Shown one piece after another: positions 33,955-43,711 of a stretch of 64,000 nucleotides of DNA; position 1 is the stretch's first letter; each line of letters opens with the position of its first letter. Location of the stretch: assembly GCA_022482925.1 (NCBI GenBank), contig JAKVOG010000006.1, positions 124,001 through 188,000 of the forward strand, given 5' to 3'. The DNA comes from Selenomonas sp. (GTDB lineage Bacteria; Bacillota; Negativicutes; Selenomonadales; Selenomonadaceae). The notes under the pieces are model-generated. The model was not told the origin of the DNA. It made no database searches and saw nothing but the letters and a program-made list of their open reading frames with translations. The position numbers were made by a program, and so were the translations under genes.

Positions 33955-34133
33955 TCGTTAAACACCTCCTTATATTAATTCCTTCTGATTTTTCTACTCG
34001 TTATAGAAGCAATGGATCAGAAATTGCTGATTTATGCTCAGGCAGGGAACTCCCCCGCACTAAGACTCACCGTAAATTATAGCCTACGCCATTAATAGTG
34101 TCAAGATTTTCCCTTGCCCTTTTTCGGCTGTAT

Positions 34134-34365
34134 TGTGGATATTTTTCTCGTTATCGCGGGTTATCCCCTCAAAAGTTGTTGATAACTTTGTCTTATTTTG
34201 ATAAGATATTGTTGATTATTGTGCGGAAAACTCCACAGTCTCAGAATATATGCCAGACAAAACGCCCATATCTTATCCAATATTCCCGCCTCTTCTCCTG
34301 GGAATACCTTCACTTATCCACAGCTGTGGATAAAATTGTGGATAAAAATATTCACCTGTGGAAAA
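34134..34365. other. oriC: oriC, part upstream of dnaA (DnaA-box cluster)
   Basis: Boxes: TGTGGATAT (34134), TGTTGATAA (34177-34185), TTATCCAAT (34273), TTATCCACA (34314-34322), TGTGGATAA (34325-34333), TGTGGATAA (34337-34345) and TGTGGAAAA (34357-34365). Three perfect boxes lie within 32 bp just before dnaA. The 450-bp gap between rpmH and dnaA holds no gene. Gene orientation switches here. Confidence 0.88.
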
Positions 34366-34405
34366 AAATTTCTACATACTCTATAAGCAGAAAGGGTTAT
34401 ATTAC

Positions 34406-35839
34406 ATGGAGCAATCACAGCTGCAGGCAGTGTGGGAGCAGATCCTCAATAATATGCGGGATCAGCTGGCCGCATCTGCTTTTAAATGGCTCAATCCGGT
34501 CAAGCCTCTCTCCCTGACCGACTCCGAACTTGTCCTCGGTACACAGACCGGCATGGCTAAAGATTGGATTACCAGTCACTATCTCACGATTCTCGAGGAT
34601 GCCGTCAGTGCCGTTCTTGGCGAACCACGAAAAATTACGATGAAGGTCGTCGAATCAGCCCCCATCAAGGAAGAACCGGCTGTTCAGGCAGTACCGGCAT
34701 CAGCAGTACGCGCACATAAAGATCAGGAAAACCCGGATCAGGGCAGCCTCTTCTCTGAATCTGCCGCTGCAGCCAACGACAATGGAGACATGCATATCGT
34801 CGCCGCTGGCGATGGTGCATCACTGAACCCAAAGTATACCTTTGATACCTTCGTCACCGGCAGTTCCAACCGCTTCGCACACGCCGCGGCCATGGCTGTG
34901 GCCGAGTCACCGGGTAAGGTATATAACCCGTTCTTCATGTATGGCGGCGTTGGTCTGGGCAAGACCCATCTGATGCATGCCATCGGCAACCGGGTCCTGC
35001 ACAACCATCCGGAAATGCGGGTCCTCTACGTATCGAGTGAGCAGTTCACGAATGAGATCATCCGCTCCATCCAGGAGGGCAACGCCGAAAAGTTCCGTCA
35101 GAAGTACCGGAACATCGATGTCCTGCTGGTCGACGATATCCAGTTCCTGTCCGGCAAGACGAGTACCCAGGAAGAATTCTTCCATACATTCAACACCCTG
35201 CACGATTCGCAGAAACAGATCATCCTGTCATCCGATCGTCCGCCGCGCGAAGTAGAGCGTCTGGAAGACCGTCTGCGTTCCCGCTTTGAATGGGGCCTCA
35301 TCACCGATATCCAGGCACCAGACCTCGAGACGCGTATCGCCATCCTGAAAAACAAAGCGCAGCTCGATCATTTCAGCGTTCCGAACGACGTCATGGTCTA
35401 CATTGCCAGCCGTATCGACAGCAACATCCGTGAGCTGGAAGGCGCCCTCACGCGTGTCGTCGCTTATGCATCCCTTATTAAGAAACCGGTCACAACCGAA
35501 CTGGTTGCCGAGGCACTCAAAGATGTGTTCCCGAACAACAAGACCAAAGAGATCACGATGGAAGTGATTCAGGAGATCGTTGCTTCCTACTTCAAGATGA
35601 AGATTGAAGACCTGCATGCCAAGAAGCGCACACGCAGCATTGCGTTCCCGCGCCAGATTGCCATGTATCTCTGCCGTGAACTCACCGACACCTCCCTGCC
35701 GCAGATTGGCAACTTCTTTGGCGGCCGCGATCACACCACCGTCATTCATGCCTGCGACAAGATCAACAAAGAAAAAGACGCGGATATGAAACTCAACGCC
35801 ATCCTGAATGAGTTGGTCGAGCGTATCCAGAAGATGTGA
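34406..35839 (+). CDS. dnaA: Chromosomal replication initiator DnaA
   Basis: A 477-residue initiator ATPase. Domain I is at residues 1-90 (MEQSQLQAVWEQILNNMRDQL), with a variable linker to about 140. The AAA+ domain starts YTFDTFVTGSSNRFAHAAA and contains GGVGLGKTHLMHAIGN (Walker A) and LLVDDIQFLSGK (Walker B). The C-terminal DNA-binding domain carries FPRQIAMYLCRELTDTSLPQIG and the signature GGRDHTTVIHACDKI. I use the ATG at 34406, with AAAGGG nine bases before it; an in-frame GTG at 34358 falls inside a DnaA box. Boxes on both sides suggest autoregulation. Confidence 0.98.
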   Translation: MEQSQLQAVWEQILNNMRDQLAASAFKWLNPVKPLSLTDSELVLGTQTGMAKDWITSHYLTILEDAVSAVLGEPRKITMKVVESAPIKEEPAVQAVPASAVRAHKDQENPDQGSLFSESAAAANDNGDMHIVAAGDGASLNPKYTFDTFVTGSSNRFAHAAAMAVAESPGKVYNPFFMYGGVGLGKTHLMHAIGNRVLHNHPEMRVLYVSSEQFTNEIIRSIQEGNAEKFRQKYRNIDVLLVDDIQFLSGKTSTQEEFFHTFNTLHDSQKQIILSSDRPPREVERLEDRLRSRFEWGLITDIQAPDLETRIAILKNKAQLDHFSVPNDVMVYIASRIDSNIRELEGALTRVVAYASLIKKPVTTELVAEALKDVFPNNKTKEITMEVIQEIVASYFKMKIEDLHAKKRTRSIAFPRQIAMYLCRELTDTSLPQIGNFFGGRDHTTVIHACDKINKEKDADMKLNAILNELVERIQKM

Positions 35840-35849
35840 ACAGAATTGT

Positions 35850-36025
35850 CGTGGATAACTCTGTGGACATGCCTGCAGATTTCCTGTCGACAGAATGTGG
35901 ATAAGTAAGAGGGGAGATTATCACCGTGGATAGTGTGGATAACCTCCCCTCTTGTTATGAACACCTTACTAACAGCAAACTTGTAGATAAAACCTGCCAT
36001 TGCTAGCCTTATCCACTTTTCCACA
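35850..36025. other. oriC: oriC, dnaA-dnaN intergenic part
   Basis: Boxes: CGTGGATAA (35850), TGTGGATAA (35896-35904, perfect), CGTGGATAG (35925), TGTGGATAA (35934-35942, perfect), TGTAGATAA (35982), TTATCCACT (36009) and TTTTCCACA (36017). A T/A-rich stretch follows at about 36045-36085. With the upstream cluster it makes a bipartite origin around dnaA. Confidence 0.82.
35909..35951 (+). terminator. Hairpin in the dnaA-dnaN gap that encloses DnaA boxes
   Basis: GAGGGGAG pairs with CTCCCCTC, and the stem continues with ATTATC / GATAAC. A perfect DnaA box forms part of the downstream arm. A short T-run follows, so it may terminate dnaA mRNA. Confidence 0.5.
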
Positions 36026-36099
36026 AGGCCTACTACTACGACGGCTATTTATTTATATATCTCCAGTGTAATAATAAAAAAAAGAGAGAGGACCAAAAA

Positions 36100-37212
36100 A
36101 TGAAAATATCATGCCCCAAAAACGAACTGGTCAACGCCCTGTCCATCGTATCAAAGGCCGTAGCCACCAAACCACAAACCCCCATTCTTTCTTGCATTTA
36201 TCTGAGAGCAGAAAACGGGATATTGGAAATCCAGGCCACCAATTATGAAATTGGCCTAGTCACTAAAATACCAGCAGAGATCGAAGAACCGGGACAAATC
36301 GCCATAACCGGACGTTATTTCCAGGAAGTTGTTCGCAAGTTACCTGGTGATAACGTCAGTATTTCGTTCAACCGGGAAGAGAAGATTGTCCACATCCAGT
36401 CCAACCAGGCAAACTTCACTCTGCTCAGCATGAATGCTGCCGAATTCCCGACCATCAAAGAGATGGAGGGCAACCTGCAGTTCAAGATCAAGGACAATAT
36501 CCTTCGTTCTTTGGTAAAGAAAACTGTCTTTGCCTGCTCAAATGATGAATCACGACCAGTATTTACGGGCTGCTATATGGAAGTTGCAGATACCAGATTC
36601 ACGATGGCTGCTACCAACACACATCGTCTAGCCGTCAAGTTCGAGACGTTCGATGACAGCATCGGCAATATCAAAGTCATCGTTCCATCCCGCATCCTGC
36701 AGGAACTTCTCCACAATATGACCTCGGAAATCCCGACGGATGTGACCGTGACCTGCACCTATAACCAGATCAGCTTTGCTTTCGAGAATCTCTATATGAC
36801 CTCGCGTCTGATTGAAGGAGCTTTCCCGGACTATCATCGCGTCATCCCACCGGAATTTGCTACAGTCGTCAAGGTTGCAACGGCAGAGTTCAGCTCCGCA
36901 GTCGACCGTGTATCGCTGATTTCCCGGTCTGGTGACTACAACATCATCAAGCTGGAATTTGCCAACAACCAGGTGCATATCTCCTCCACCAACCCGGACA
37001 TCGGTAATGCGGAAGAGTACATTTCGGCTTCGATTGAAGGACCAGAGCTTACGATTGCCTTCAATGCCCAGTACATCATGGATGTATTGAAGAATGTGGA
37101 CAGTGAAAACTGCCAGATCAAGCTGAACCAGCCGCTGTCACCGGCAGCAATCCGTGAAGCAGACGATGAGAACTACACCTATATCGTTACGCCGGTAAGA
37201 ACGGCACATTGA
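36100..37212 (+). CDS. dnaN: DNA polymerase III beta subunit (sliding clamp)
   Basis: A 370-residue clamp of three similar domains, starting MKISCPKNELVNALSIVSKAVATKPQ and ending DENYTYIVTPVRT, the typical MPxR-like C-terminus. It also shows GRYFQEVVRKLPGD, TNTHRLAVK and GAFPDYHRVIP. It holds polymerase on DNA. A GAGAGAGG ribosome site lies before the ATG. Standard position after dnaA. Confidence 0.97.
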   Translation: MKISCPKNELVNALSIVSKAVATKPQTPILSCIYLRAENGILEIQATNYEIGLVTKIPAEIEEPGQIAITGRYFQEVVRKLPGDNVSISFNREEKIVHIQSNQANFTLLSMNAAEFPTIKEMEGNLQFKIKDNILRSLVKKTVFACSNDESRPVFTGCYMEVADTRFTMAATNTHRLAVKFETFDDSIGNIKVIVPSRILQELLHNMTSEIPTDVTVTCTYNQISFAFENLYMTSRLIEGAFPDYHRVIPPEFATVVKVATAEFSSAVDRVSLISRSGDYNIIKLEFANNQVHISSTNPDIGNAEEYISASIEGPELTIAFNAQYIMDVLKNVDSENCQIKLNQPLSPAAIREADDENYTYIVTPVRTAH

Positions 37213-37230
37213 TGACGGGAGGTTATCAAC

Positions 37231-37458
37231 ATGGCTATTGAGGATATCAGGATTGATACCGAAGAAATCCAGCTGGACCAGTTCCTAAAATGGGCTGGTG
37301 TGCTGGCATCGGGCGGTGAAGTAAAGGCTCTGCTGGCCGAAAACCGCATCAAACGCAATGGCGAGCTGGAGACAGCCCGCCGGCGCAAGCTTCACATTGG
37401 AGATGTCATCGAGATCGAAGGCATGGGTGCCTGGAGAGTGAACCGAACAGGAGATTAA
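37231..37458 (+). CDS. yaaA: S4-domain RNA-binding protein YaaA
   Basis: A 75-residue protein formed almost entirely by an S4 RNA-binding fold (IQLDQFLKWAGVLASGGEVKALLAENRIKRNGELETARRRKL). Conserved between dnaN and recF in Bacillota; linked to ribosome assembly in relatives. It lies 18 bp after dnaN and 4 bp before recF. Confidence 0.93.
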   Translation: MAIEDIRIDTEEIQLDQFLKWAGVLASGGEVKALLAENRIKRNGELETARRRKLHIGDVIEIEGMGAWRVNRTGD

Positions 37459-37462
37459 AAGA

Positions 37463-38566
37463 ATGTTTGTGCGTTCTATTTATCTAAGAAATTATCGGAA
37501 CTATTCTGAGCTGAAACTGGATTTCGCGCCGGATATCAATGTGTTCCTGGGCCAGAATGCGCAGGGCAAGACCAATATTATTGAGGCGGTCTACTATGCT
37601 TCATTGGGACACTCCCATCGGACGCATACCGATACGGAACTCATCCGTTGGGATCAGCCGGCTGGACTGATTCAGCTGGAATTCGAGCGCATGGGGGTGA
37701 GCAGCCAGCTGGAATTCCAGTTCAGCCGTGAGAAGCGCCGCCGCATCCTGATGAACGGGCATCCGATCCGCCCCAAGGAACTGGTCGGCAATATCAATAC
37801 CGTGTTGTTCTCACCTGAGGACCTATTCCTGATCAAGGGAGCGCCGGCTGGCCGCCGGCGTTTTTTAGACGGTGAGATCTCGCAGGCCAGCCCGGCCTAT
37901 TATCATGAGCTGGTCCAGTACAACCGGATCATCACGCAGCGCAATACGCTGCTGAAGCGTATCCGCGAGCATAAGGCCCGGCCGGATATGCTCGATCTTT
38001 GGGATGTTCAGCTGGTTGAGGCGGCTGTGAAGATCACGCATAAGCGTCAGGAAGCAGTCCGTAAGCTCAATATGCTGGCCAATCTGATGCAGCGCCGGAT
38101 TTCGGACAATCAGGAGAATTTAGCGATTACCTATGAGATCCACGGTCTTGAGGACCCGTCCGTGACAAAAGACCTCGCTTCATGGTATAATAAAGAGCTT
38201 GCATCCCATCGGGAGGTGGACATCCTGCGGGGATCGACGAGCCGTGGACCGCATCATGATGACATCATCCTGACGGTCAACGGCGTAAATCTGCGCTCTT
38301 TTGGTTCGCAGGGGCAGCAGCGCACCGGCGTGCTTTCATTGAAGCTGGCCGAGCTGGAGTTCCTGCGTTCAGAGACGGGCGAATACCCGGTCCTGCTGCT
38401 GGACGATGTCATGAGTGAGCTGGATGTGACGCGGCGTCATCAGTTGATGGCGTTCATCCGCAAGGAGCACATCCAGACGATGATCACAGCAACGGATGAA
38501 GCGTATTTCCCGGCCGAGCGTATCGGTACCTACCATTACGTCCGGGCAGGCAGCATTACGAGGTAA
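37463..38566 (+). CDS. recF: DNA replication and repair protein RecF
   Basis: A 367-residue SMC-like ATPase that assists RecA loading at gaps. MFVRSIYLRNYRNYSELKLDF is followed by Walker A (FLGQNAQGKTNIIEAVYY near residue 30). The signature is SFGSQGQQRTGVLSLKLAEL and Walker B is VLLLDDVMSELD. Full length, co-directional with dnaN and yaaA. Confidence 0.97.
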   Translation: MFVRSIYLRNYRNYSELKLDFAPDINVFLGQNAQGKTNIIEAVYYASLGHSHRTHTDTELIRWDQPAGLIQLEFERMGVSSQLEFQFSREKRRRILMNGHPIRPKELVGNINTVLFSPEDLFLIKGAPAGRRRFLDGEISQASPAYYHELVQYNRIITQRNTLLKRIREHKARPDMLDLWDVQLVEAAVKITHKRQEAVRKLNMLANLMQRRISDNQENLAITYEIHGLEDPSVTKDLASWYNKELASHREVDILRGSTSRGPHHDDIILTVNGVNLRSFGSQGQQRTGVLSLKLAELEFLRSETGEYPVLLLDDVMSELDVTRRHQLMAFIRKEHIQTMITATDEAYFPAERIGTYHYVRAGSITR

Positions 38567-38570
38567 GAAT

Positions 38571-39533
38571 ATGGCGAAGCGTTCACCCGGTCTTGAACCA
38601 CCGAAAAGCATCATTCGCAAAACGATCCATTCGCTGGGCAAGGTTCCGGAGAAGAAATACTATATGCACTGGGTGCTTTGGCATTGGGGCGACATCGTTG
38701 GTGAGTTCATCGCCAGGCATGCGGAGCCACAGGGAATCCGTAAGGATGTCCTGTATCTCTACTGCTATAATGCCGCCCTGCGCAATGAGCTGCAGATGAT
38801 GATGCCGCAGATTGTCCAGCAGGTCAACAACTATGCCGGCCAGCAGATGATCACAGGTATTGTGTTCTGCAGGCGTTGGGAGAAGCCGGACTCGGAAGGA
38901 ATCGATGAGATCCGGCTGGCCCATCAGGCCAAAGAAGAAGATCTGGGGCGTGAGCGCCGCAAGGTCAGCCTGACTGATGAGGAAATGCAGCAGGCAGCGG
39001 CTATCGGCACGCAGGTGGAAGATCAGGAACTGGGCGAAAAAGTCCGTTCCCTGTATCGGAAACACCTGCAGATGCAGAAGCTGCGTCGCCAGCAGGACTG
39101 GCATCCCTGTGCGGAATGCGGCAGCCTGTGCCCGCCGGAGCGGAAGCTCTGCCCCATCTGTGCGTCCCGTCAGCGGGAAAAGCTCAACGAAGCCATCCGG
39201 CAGGTGCTGCGGGATATTCCCTGGGCGCATTGCAAGGAAGTCCAGGAGTATGTACCGGCCTGTACGCCGAAGCTCCTGAATGATCAGCGGTCGGCAATGG
39301 TACAGCAGCTGGCCCGCGAGGTGGATGTCAGTGATACCGAAAGCATCAAGGCCAGGAACCTGGTCATGCTTTACCGCTGTCTGCCACCAGAGCAGCTGAC
39401 GGAAGAAGAGATCAAGCGGTCGCTTTACCGTCTGCGGTTTAATCTGCACCGTCCCAGGGACTATAAGGCACCGAAGCGTTACTCGGTTATTCCTTTGGGC
39501 AGGAAAGGGACAAAAGACAGGAGGCAGACCTGA
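38571..39533 (+). CDS. DciA-like (DUF721) protein with zinc-ribbon extension
   Basis: A 320-residue protein. The first about 110 residues are a DUF721/DciA domain (KKYYMHWVLWHWGDIVGEFIARHAEPQGIRKDVLYLYCYNAALRNELQMM), a domain implicated in helicase loading and found after recF. The rest is an extension: a charged helical stretch, a four-cysteine zinc ribbon near residue 180 (CAECGSLCPPERKLCPIC), then a helical basic C-terminus. Typical DciA proteins are well under 200 residues. The ATG at 38571 is 4 bp after recF. It ends overlapping remB (TGATG). Confidence 0.82.
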   Translation: MAKRSPGLEPPKSIIRKTIHSLGKVPEKKYYMHWVLWHWGDIVGEFIARHAEPQGIRKDVLYLYCYNAALRNELQMMMPQIVQQVNNYAGQQMITGIVFCRRWEKPDSEGIDEIRLAHQAKEEDLGRERRKVSLTDEEMQQAAAIGTQVEDQELGEKVRSLYRKHLQMQKLRRQQDWHPCAECGSLCPPERKLCPICASRQREKLNEAIRQVLRDIPWAHCKEVQEYVPACTPKLLNDQRSAMVQQLAREVDVSDTESIKARNLVMLYRCLPPEQLTEEEIKRSLYRLRFNLHRPRDYKAPKRYSVIPLGRKGTKDRRQT

Positions 39534-39820
39534 TGTTTCTTCACTTAGGCAATGGTGTTTCCGTAAGAACCAAAGATGTGATTGCAATCAGCGATTATGC
39601 ATTATTTCAGGATGGCCCCGGCAAAGAACTGCTGGAGCATCATAAGGCAACTGGCCTGCTGGTCAGCACGCGGCCTGCGGGCGATGCAACGCCCATAAAA
39701 TCGCTGATTCTGACAAAAGACAAGACCTACCTGTCTGTTATATCGCCCCTCACGTTGAAGCGGCGTTCACAGCAGGTTTATGATACATTGGATAACGATA
39801 GAACCGACGAGATAGAATGA
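39533..39820 (+). CDS. remB: Extracellular matrix regulator RemB-like (DUF370)
   Basis: A 95-residue protein, MFLHLGNGVSVRTKDVIAISDY, of the DUF370 family. In Bacillus RemA/RemB regulate biofilm matrix genes, and remB (yaaB) lies between recF and gyrB as here. The sequence SLILTKDKTYLSVISPLTLKRR is the family C-terminal motif. Its start codon overlaps the dciA-like stop. It could be relevant to the pga operon in this window, which is also a matrix locus, but no link is visible. Confidence 0.87.
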   Translation: MFLHLGNGVSVRTKDVIAISDYALFQDGPGKELLEHHKATGLLVSTRPAGDATPIKSLILTKDKTYLSVISPLTLKRRSQQVYDTLDNDRTDEIE

Positions 39821-41878
<2,058 letters not shown>

Positions 41879-41907
41879 TTTTTCGGGATCAATCCAGCAG
41901 ATTCTGC

Positions 41908-41936
41908 TTGTATATTCCAGAAAAAAATGCTATAGT
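41908..41936 (+). promoter_or_regulatory. Promoter of the manganese riboswitch-terC transcript
   Basis: TTGTAT (41908-41913), 17 bp, TATAGT (41931-41936). Transcript start near 41943. Confidence 0.7.
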
Positions 41937-41957
41937 ATCTCATATAGAGAATCCCGT

Positions 41958-42087
41958 ACAAGGGGAGTAGCTGAACGGTCAGATATCGTCAATACGGTGC
42001 ATGGCACCCGGTATGGCCGACTAATTAGTAAGCAAGACCTTGTCTTACAGGCAGCTTTTTAGCTGTATGCAAGACAAGGTCTTTTTT
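41958..42087 (+). promoter_or_regulatory. yybP-ykoY manganese riboswitch with terminator
   Basis: The aptamer runs from ACAAGGGGAGTAGC to GCAAGACCTTGT (about 41958-42044), with the conserved CCGACTA and AGCAAGACC blocks. Its basal stem P1 is ACAAGG (41958-41963) with CCTTGT (42038-42043). That same 3' strand lies inside AAGACCTTGTCTT (42034-42046), which pairs perfectly with AAGACAAGGTCTT (42071-42083) ahead of a T-run. Mn2+ binding should favour P1 and allow read-through to terC. A shorter hairpin (GCAGC/AGCTG) fills the terminator loop. Confidence 0.92.
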
Positions 42088-42124
42088 AGAATCATGAATA
42101 ACGAAGAAGAAGTGATCGTAGAAA

Positions 42125-42829
42125 ATGGATAATTTATTTACAGGGATGTTTACACCGGAGTGGCTGGCGGCTCTCTCAGGGATACTGCTGCTGGATCTGC
42201 TGCTGTCAGGCGATAATGCGATACTTATCGCCCTGGCCTGCAAGAACCTGCCGAAGCATAACCGGCGCAAGGCCATCCTGATCGGTGGATTCGGTGCGGT
42301 ATTCATCCGCATCGTCTGCACCCTCTTTGCCACCGGTCTGCTGGCTGCTCCGTATATTGAGTGCATCGGTGGTGCGGCTCTCCTGTATATCGCCGTGAAG
42401 CTGGTCACAGACCACAACGATGGCGGGGATGAGGACACTGGCAGTCAGCCAGCTACACTGGGGGCGGCTGTTCGCACGATACTCATTGCGGATTTCATCA
42501 TGAGCATCGACAATATCCTGTCTCTGGCCGGCGTGGCTAATACTGTGCCACAGGGAAAATGGAGCCTGATCATCTGCGGGCTCATGATCTCCATCCCTAT
42601 CGTACTGTTTGGTGCCCAGATATTCCTGATGATCATGCTGAAAATCCCGGCACTGATCTATGCAGGTGCCGCTATTCTTGGCTGGACGGCTGCCGAGCTG
42701 ATGACCGGCGATCAGGCCGTTGGCATCTATCTGGCGGAATACGCTATTTATCTGAAAATCCTGTTTGTCGCTGCCGTTCTCGGCATTGGCTATACAATCA
42801 ATCACAGTAAAAGGAGTGATTTACGATGA
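42125..42829 (+). CDS. TerC-family integral membrane protein, probable manganese exporter
   Basis: A 234-residue TerC/YkoY-type protein with about seven membrane helices. Characteristic stretches: [23 protein letters not shown] and [21 protein letters not shown], each with the acidic residues (SGDN, SxDN) thought to bind the ion. The riboswitch upstream supports Mn2+ export, or metal loading of exported proteins, as its function. An aspartate-rich loop ([11 protein letters not shown]) lies mid-protein. It overlaps htpX by 4 bp. Confidence 0.9.
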   Translation: MDNLFTGMFTPEWLAALSGILLLDLLLSGDNAILIALACKNLPKHNRRKAILIGGFGAVFIRIVCTLFATGLLAAPYIECIGGAALLYIAVKLVTDHNDGGDEDTGSQPATLGAAVRTILIADFIMSIDNILSLAGVANTVPQGKWSLIICGLMISIPIVLFGAQIFLMIMLKIPALIYAGAAILGWTAAELMTGDQAVGIYLAEYAIYLKILFVAAVLGIGYTINHSKRSDLR

Positions 42830-43686
42830 TGAACAATCTTAAGACTTTAATGCTGATGGTACTGCTTGGTGCAATCATGATCTTCATTGGCGGACTTGTG
42901 GGCGGCCGCACCGGCATGATGTTCATGCTGATGATATCCCTTGGCATGAATATCTTTTCCTACTGGTTCAGCGATACGATGGTGCTGAAGATGTATGGTG
43001 CCCGGGAGGTTACCAGGGAAGAATCCCCTAACCTCTATAATCTGGTTGAGCAGCTGGCTGCCAATGCCCAGCTGCCGATGCCAAGGGTCTGCATCATTGA
43101 GTCCGATGTGCCGAATGCCTTCGCAACCGGCCGTAATCCGTCCCATGCGGCGGTAGCGGTGACGACCGGTATCATGCAGGTCCTGGACTATAATGAGCTG
43201 GCTGGTGTACTTGGTCATGAGCTCTCCCATGTCAAGAACCGTGATATCCTGACGTCGACGATTGCAGCGATGATGGCCAATGTCATCACCTACGCGGCGC
43301 AGTTCATGGCGTTCTTTGGCGGCAGGTCGGATGATGATGACGGTGGCAATCCGATTGCGGCTATCGCTATGGTCATACTGGCTCCGATTGCGGCCATGCT
43401 TATCCAGATGGCGATTTCCCGTTCCCGCGAGTATGAGGCTGACCATGATGGCGGCGTCATCTGCGGGAATCCAAACAATCTGGCGGATGCCCTGGAAAAG
43501 ATCGAGTACTATGCGACCAATGCCCAGCCGATGCGCGATGCAACTCCGGCTACGGCGCATATGTTCATCATCAATCCGCTCAAAGGCAGCGGCGCGGCGC
43601 TGGCCAATTTGTTCAGTACTCACCCGCAGACTGCGGAGCGTATTGCCCGTCTGCGTCAGCAGGCTACTGAGATGCATATCCGTTAA
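42826..43686 (+). CDS. htpX: Membrane zinc metalloprotease HtpX
   Basis: A 286-residue M48 protease for quality control of membrane proteins. Two N-terminal helices precede the catalytic motif [10 protein letters not shown] (HELSH at residues 131-135). The third zinc ligand is the Glu of [10 protein letters not shown], and two more helices lie between ([31 protein letters not shown]). It lies in an operon with terC under the manganese riboswitch. The IS element begins 26 bp after its stop. Confidence 0.95.
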   Translation: MMNNLKTLMLMVLLGAIMIFIGGLVGGRTGMMFMLMISLGMNIFSYWFSDTMVLKMYGAREVTREESPNLYNLVEQLAANAQLPMPRVCIIESDVPNAFATGRNPSHAAVAVTTGIMQVLDYNELAGVLGHELSHVKNRDILTSTIAAMMANVITYAAQFMAFFGGRSDDDDGGNPIAAIAMVILAPIAAMLIQMAISRSREYEADHDGGVICGNPNNLADALEKIEYYATNAQPMRDATPATAHMFIINPLKGSGAALANLFSTHPQTAERIARLRQQATEMHIR

Positions 43687-43711
43687 AAAATCGTATGACT
43701 ATATAAAAAAC

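Noticed and set aside
34358-34405. GTG at 34358 as the dnaA start
   Set aside because: It falls inside a DnaA box, and the added 16 residues do not match DnaA; the ATG at 34406 has a ribosome site.
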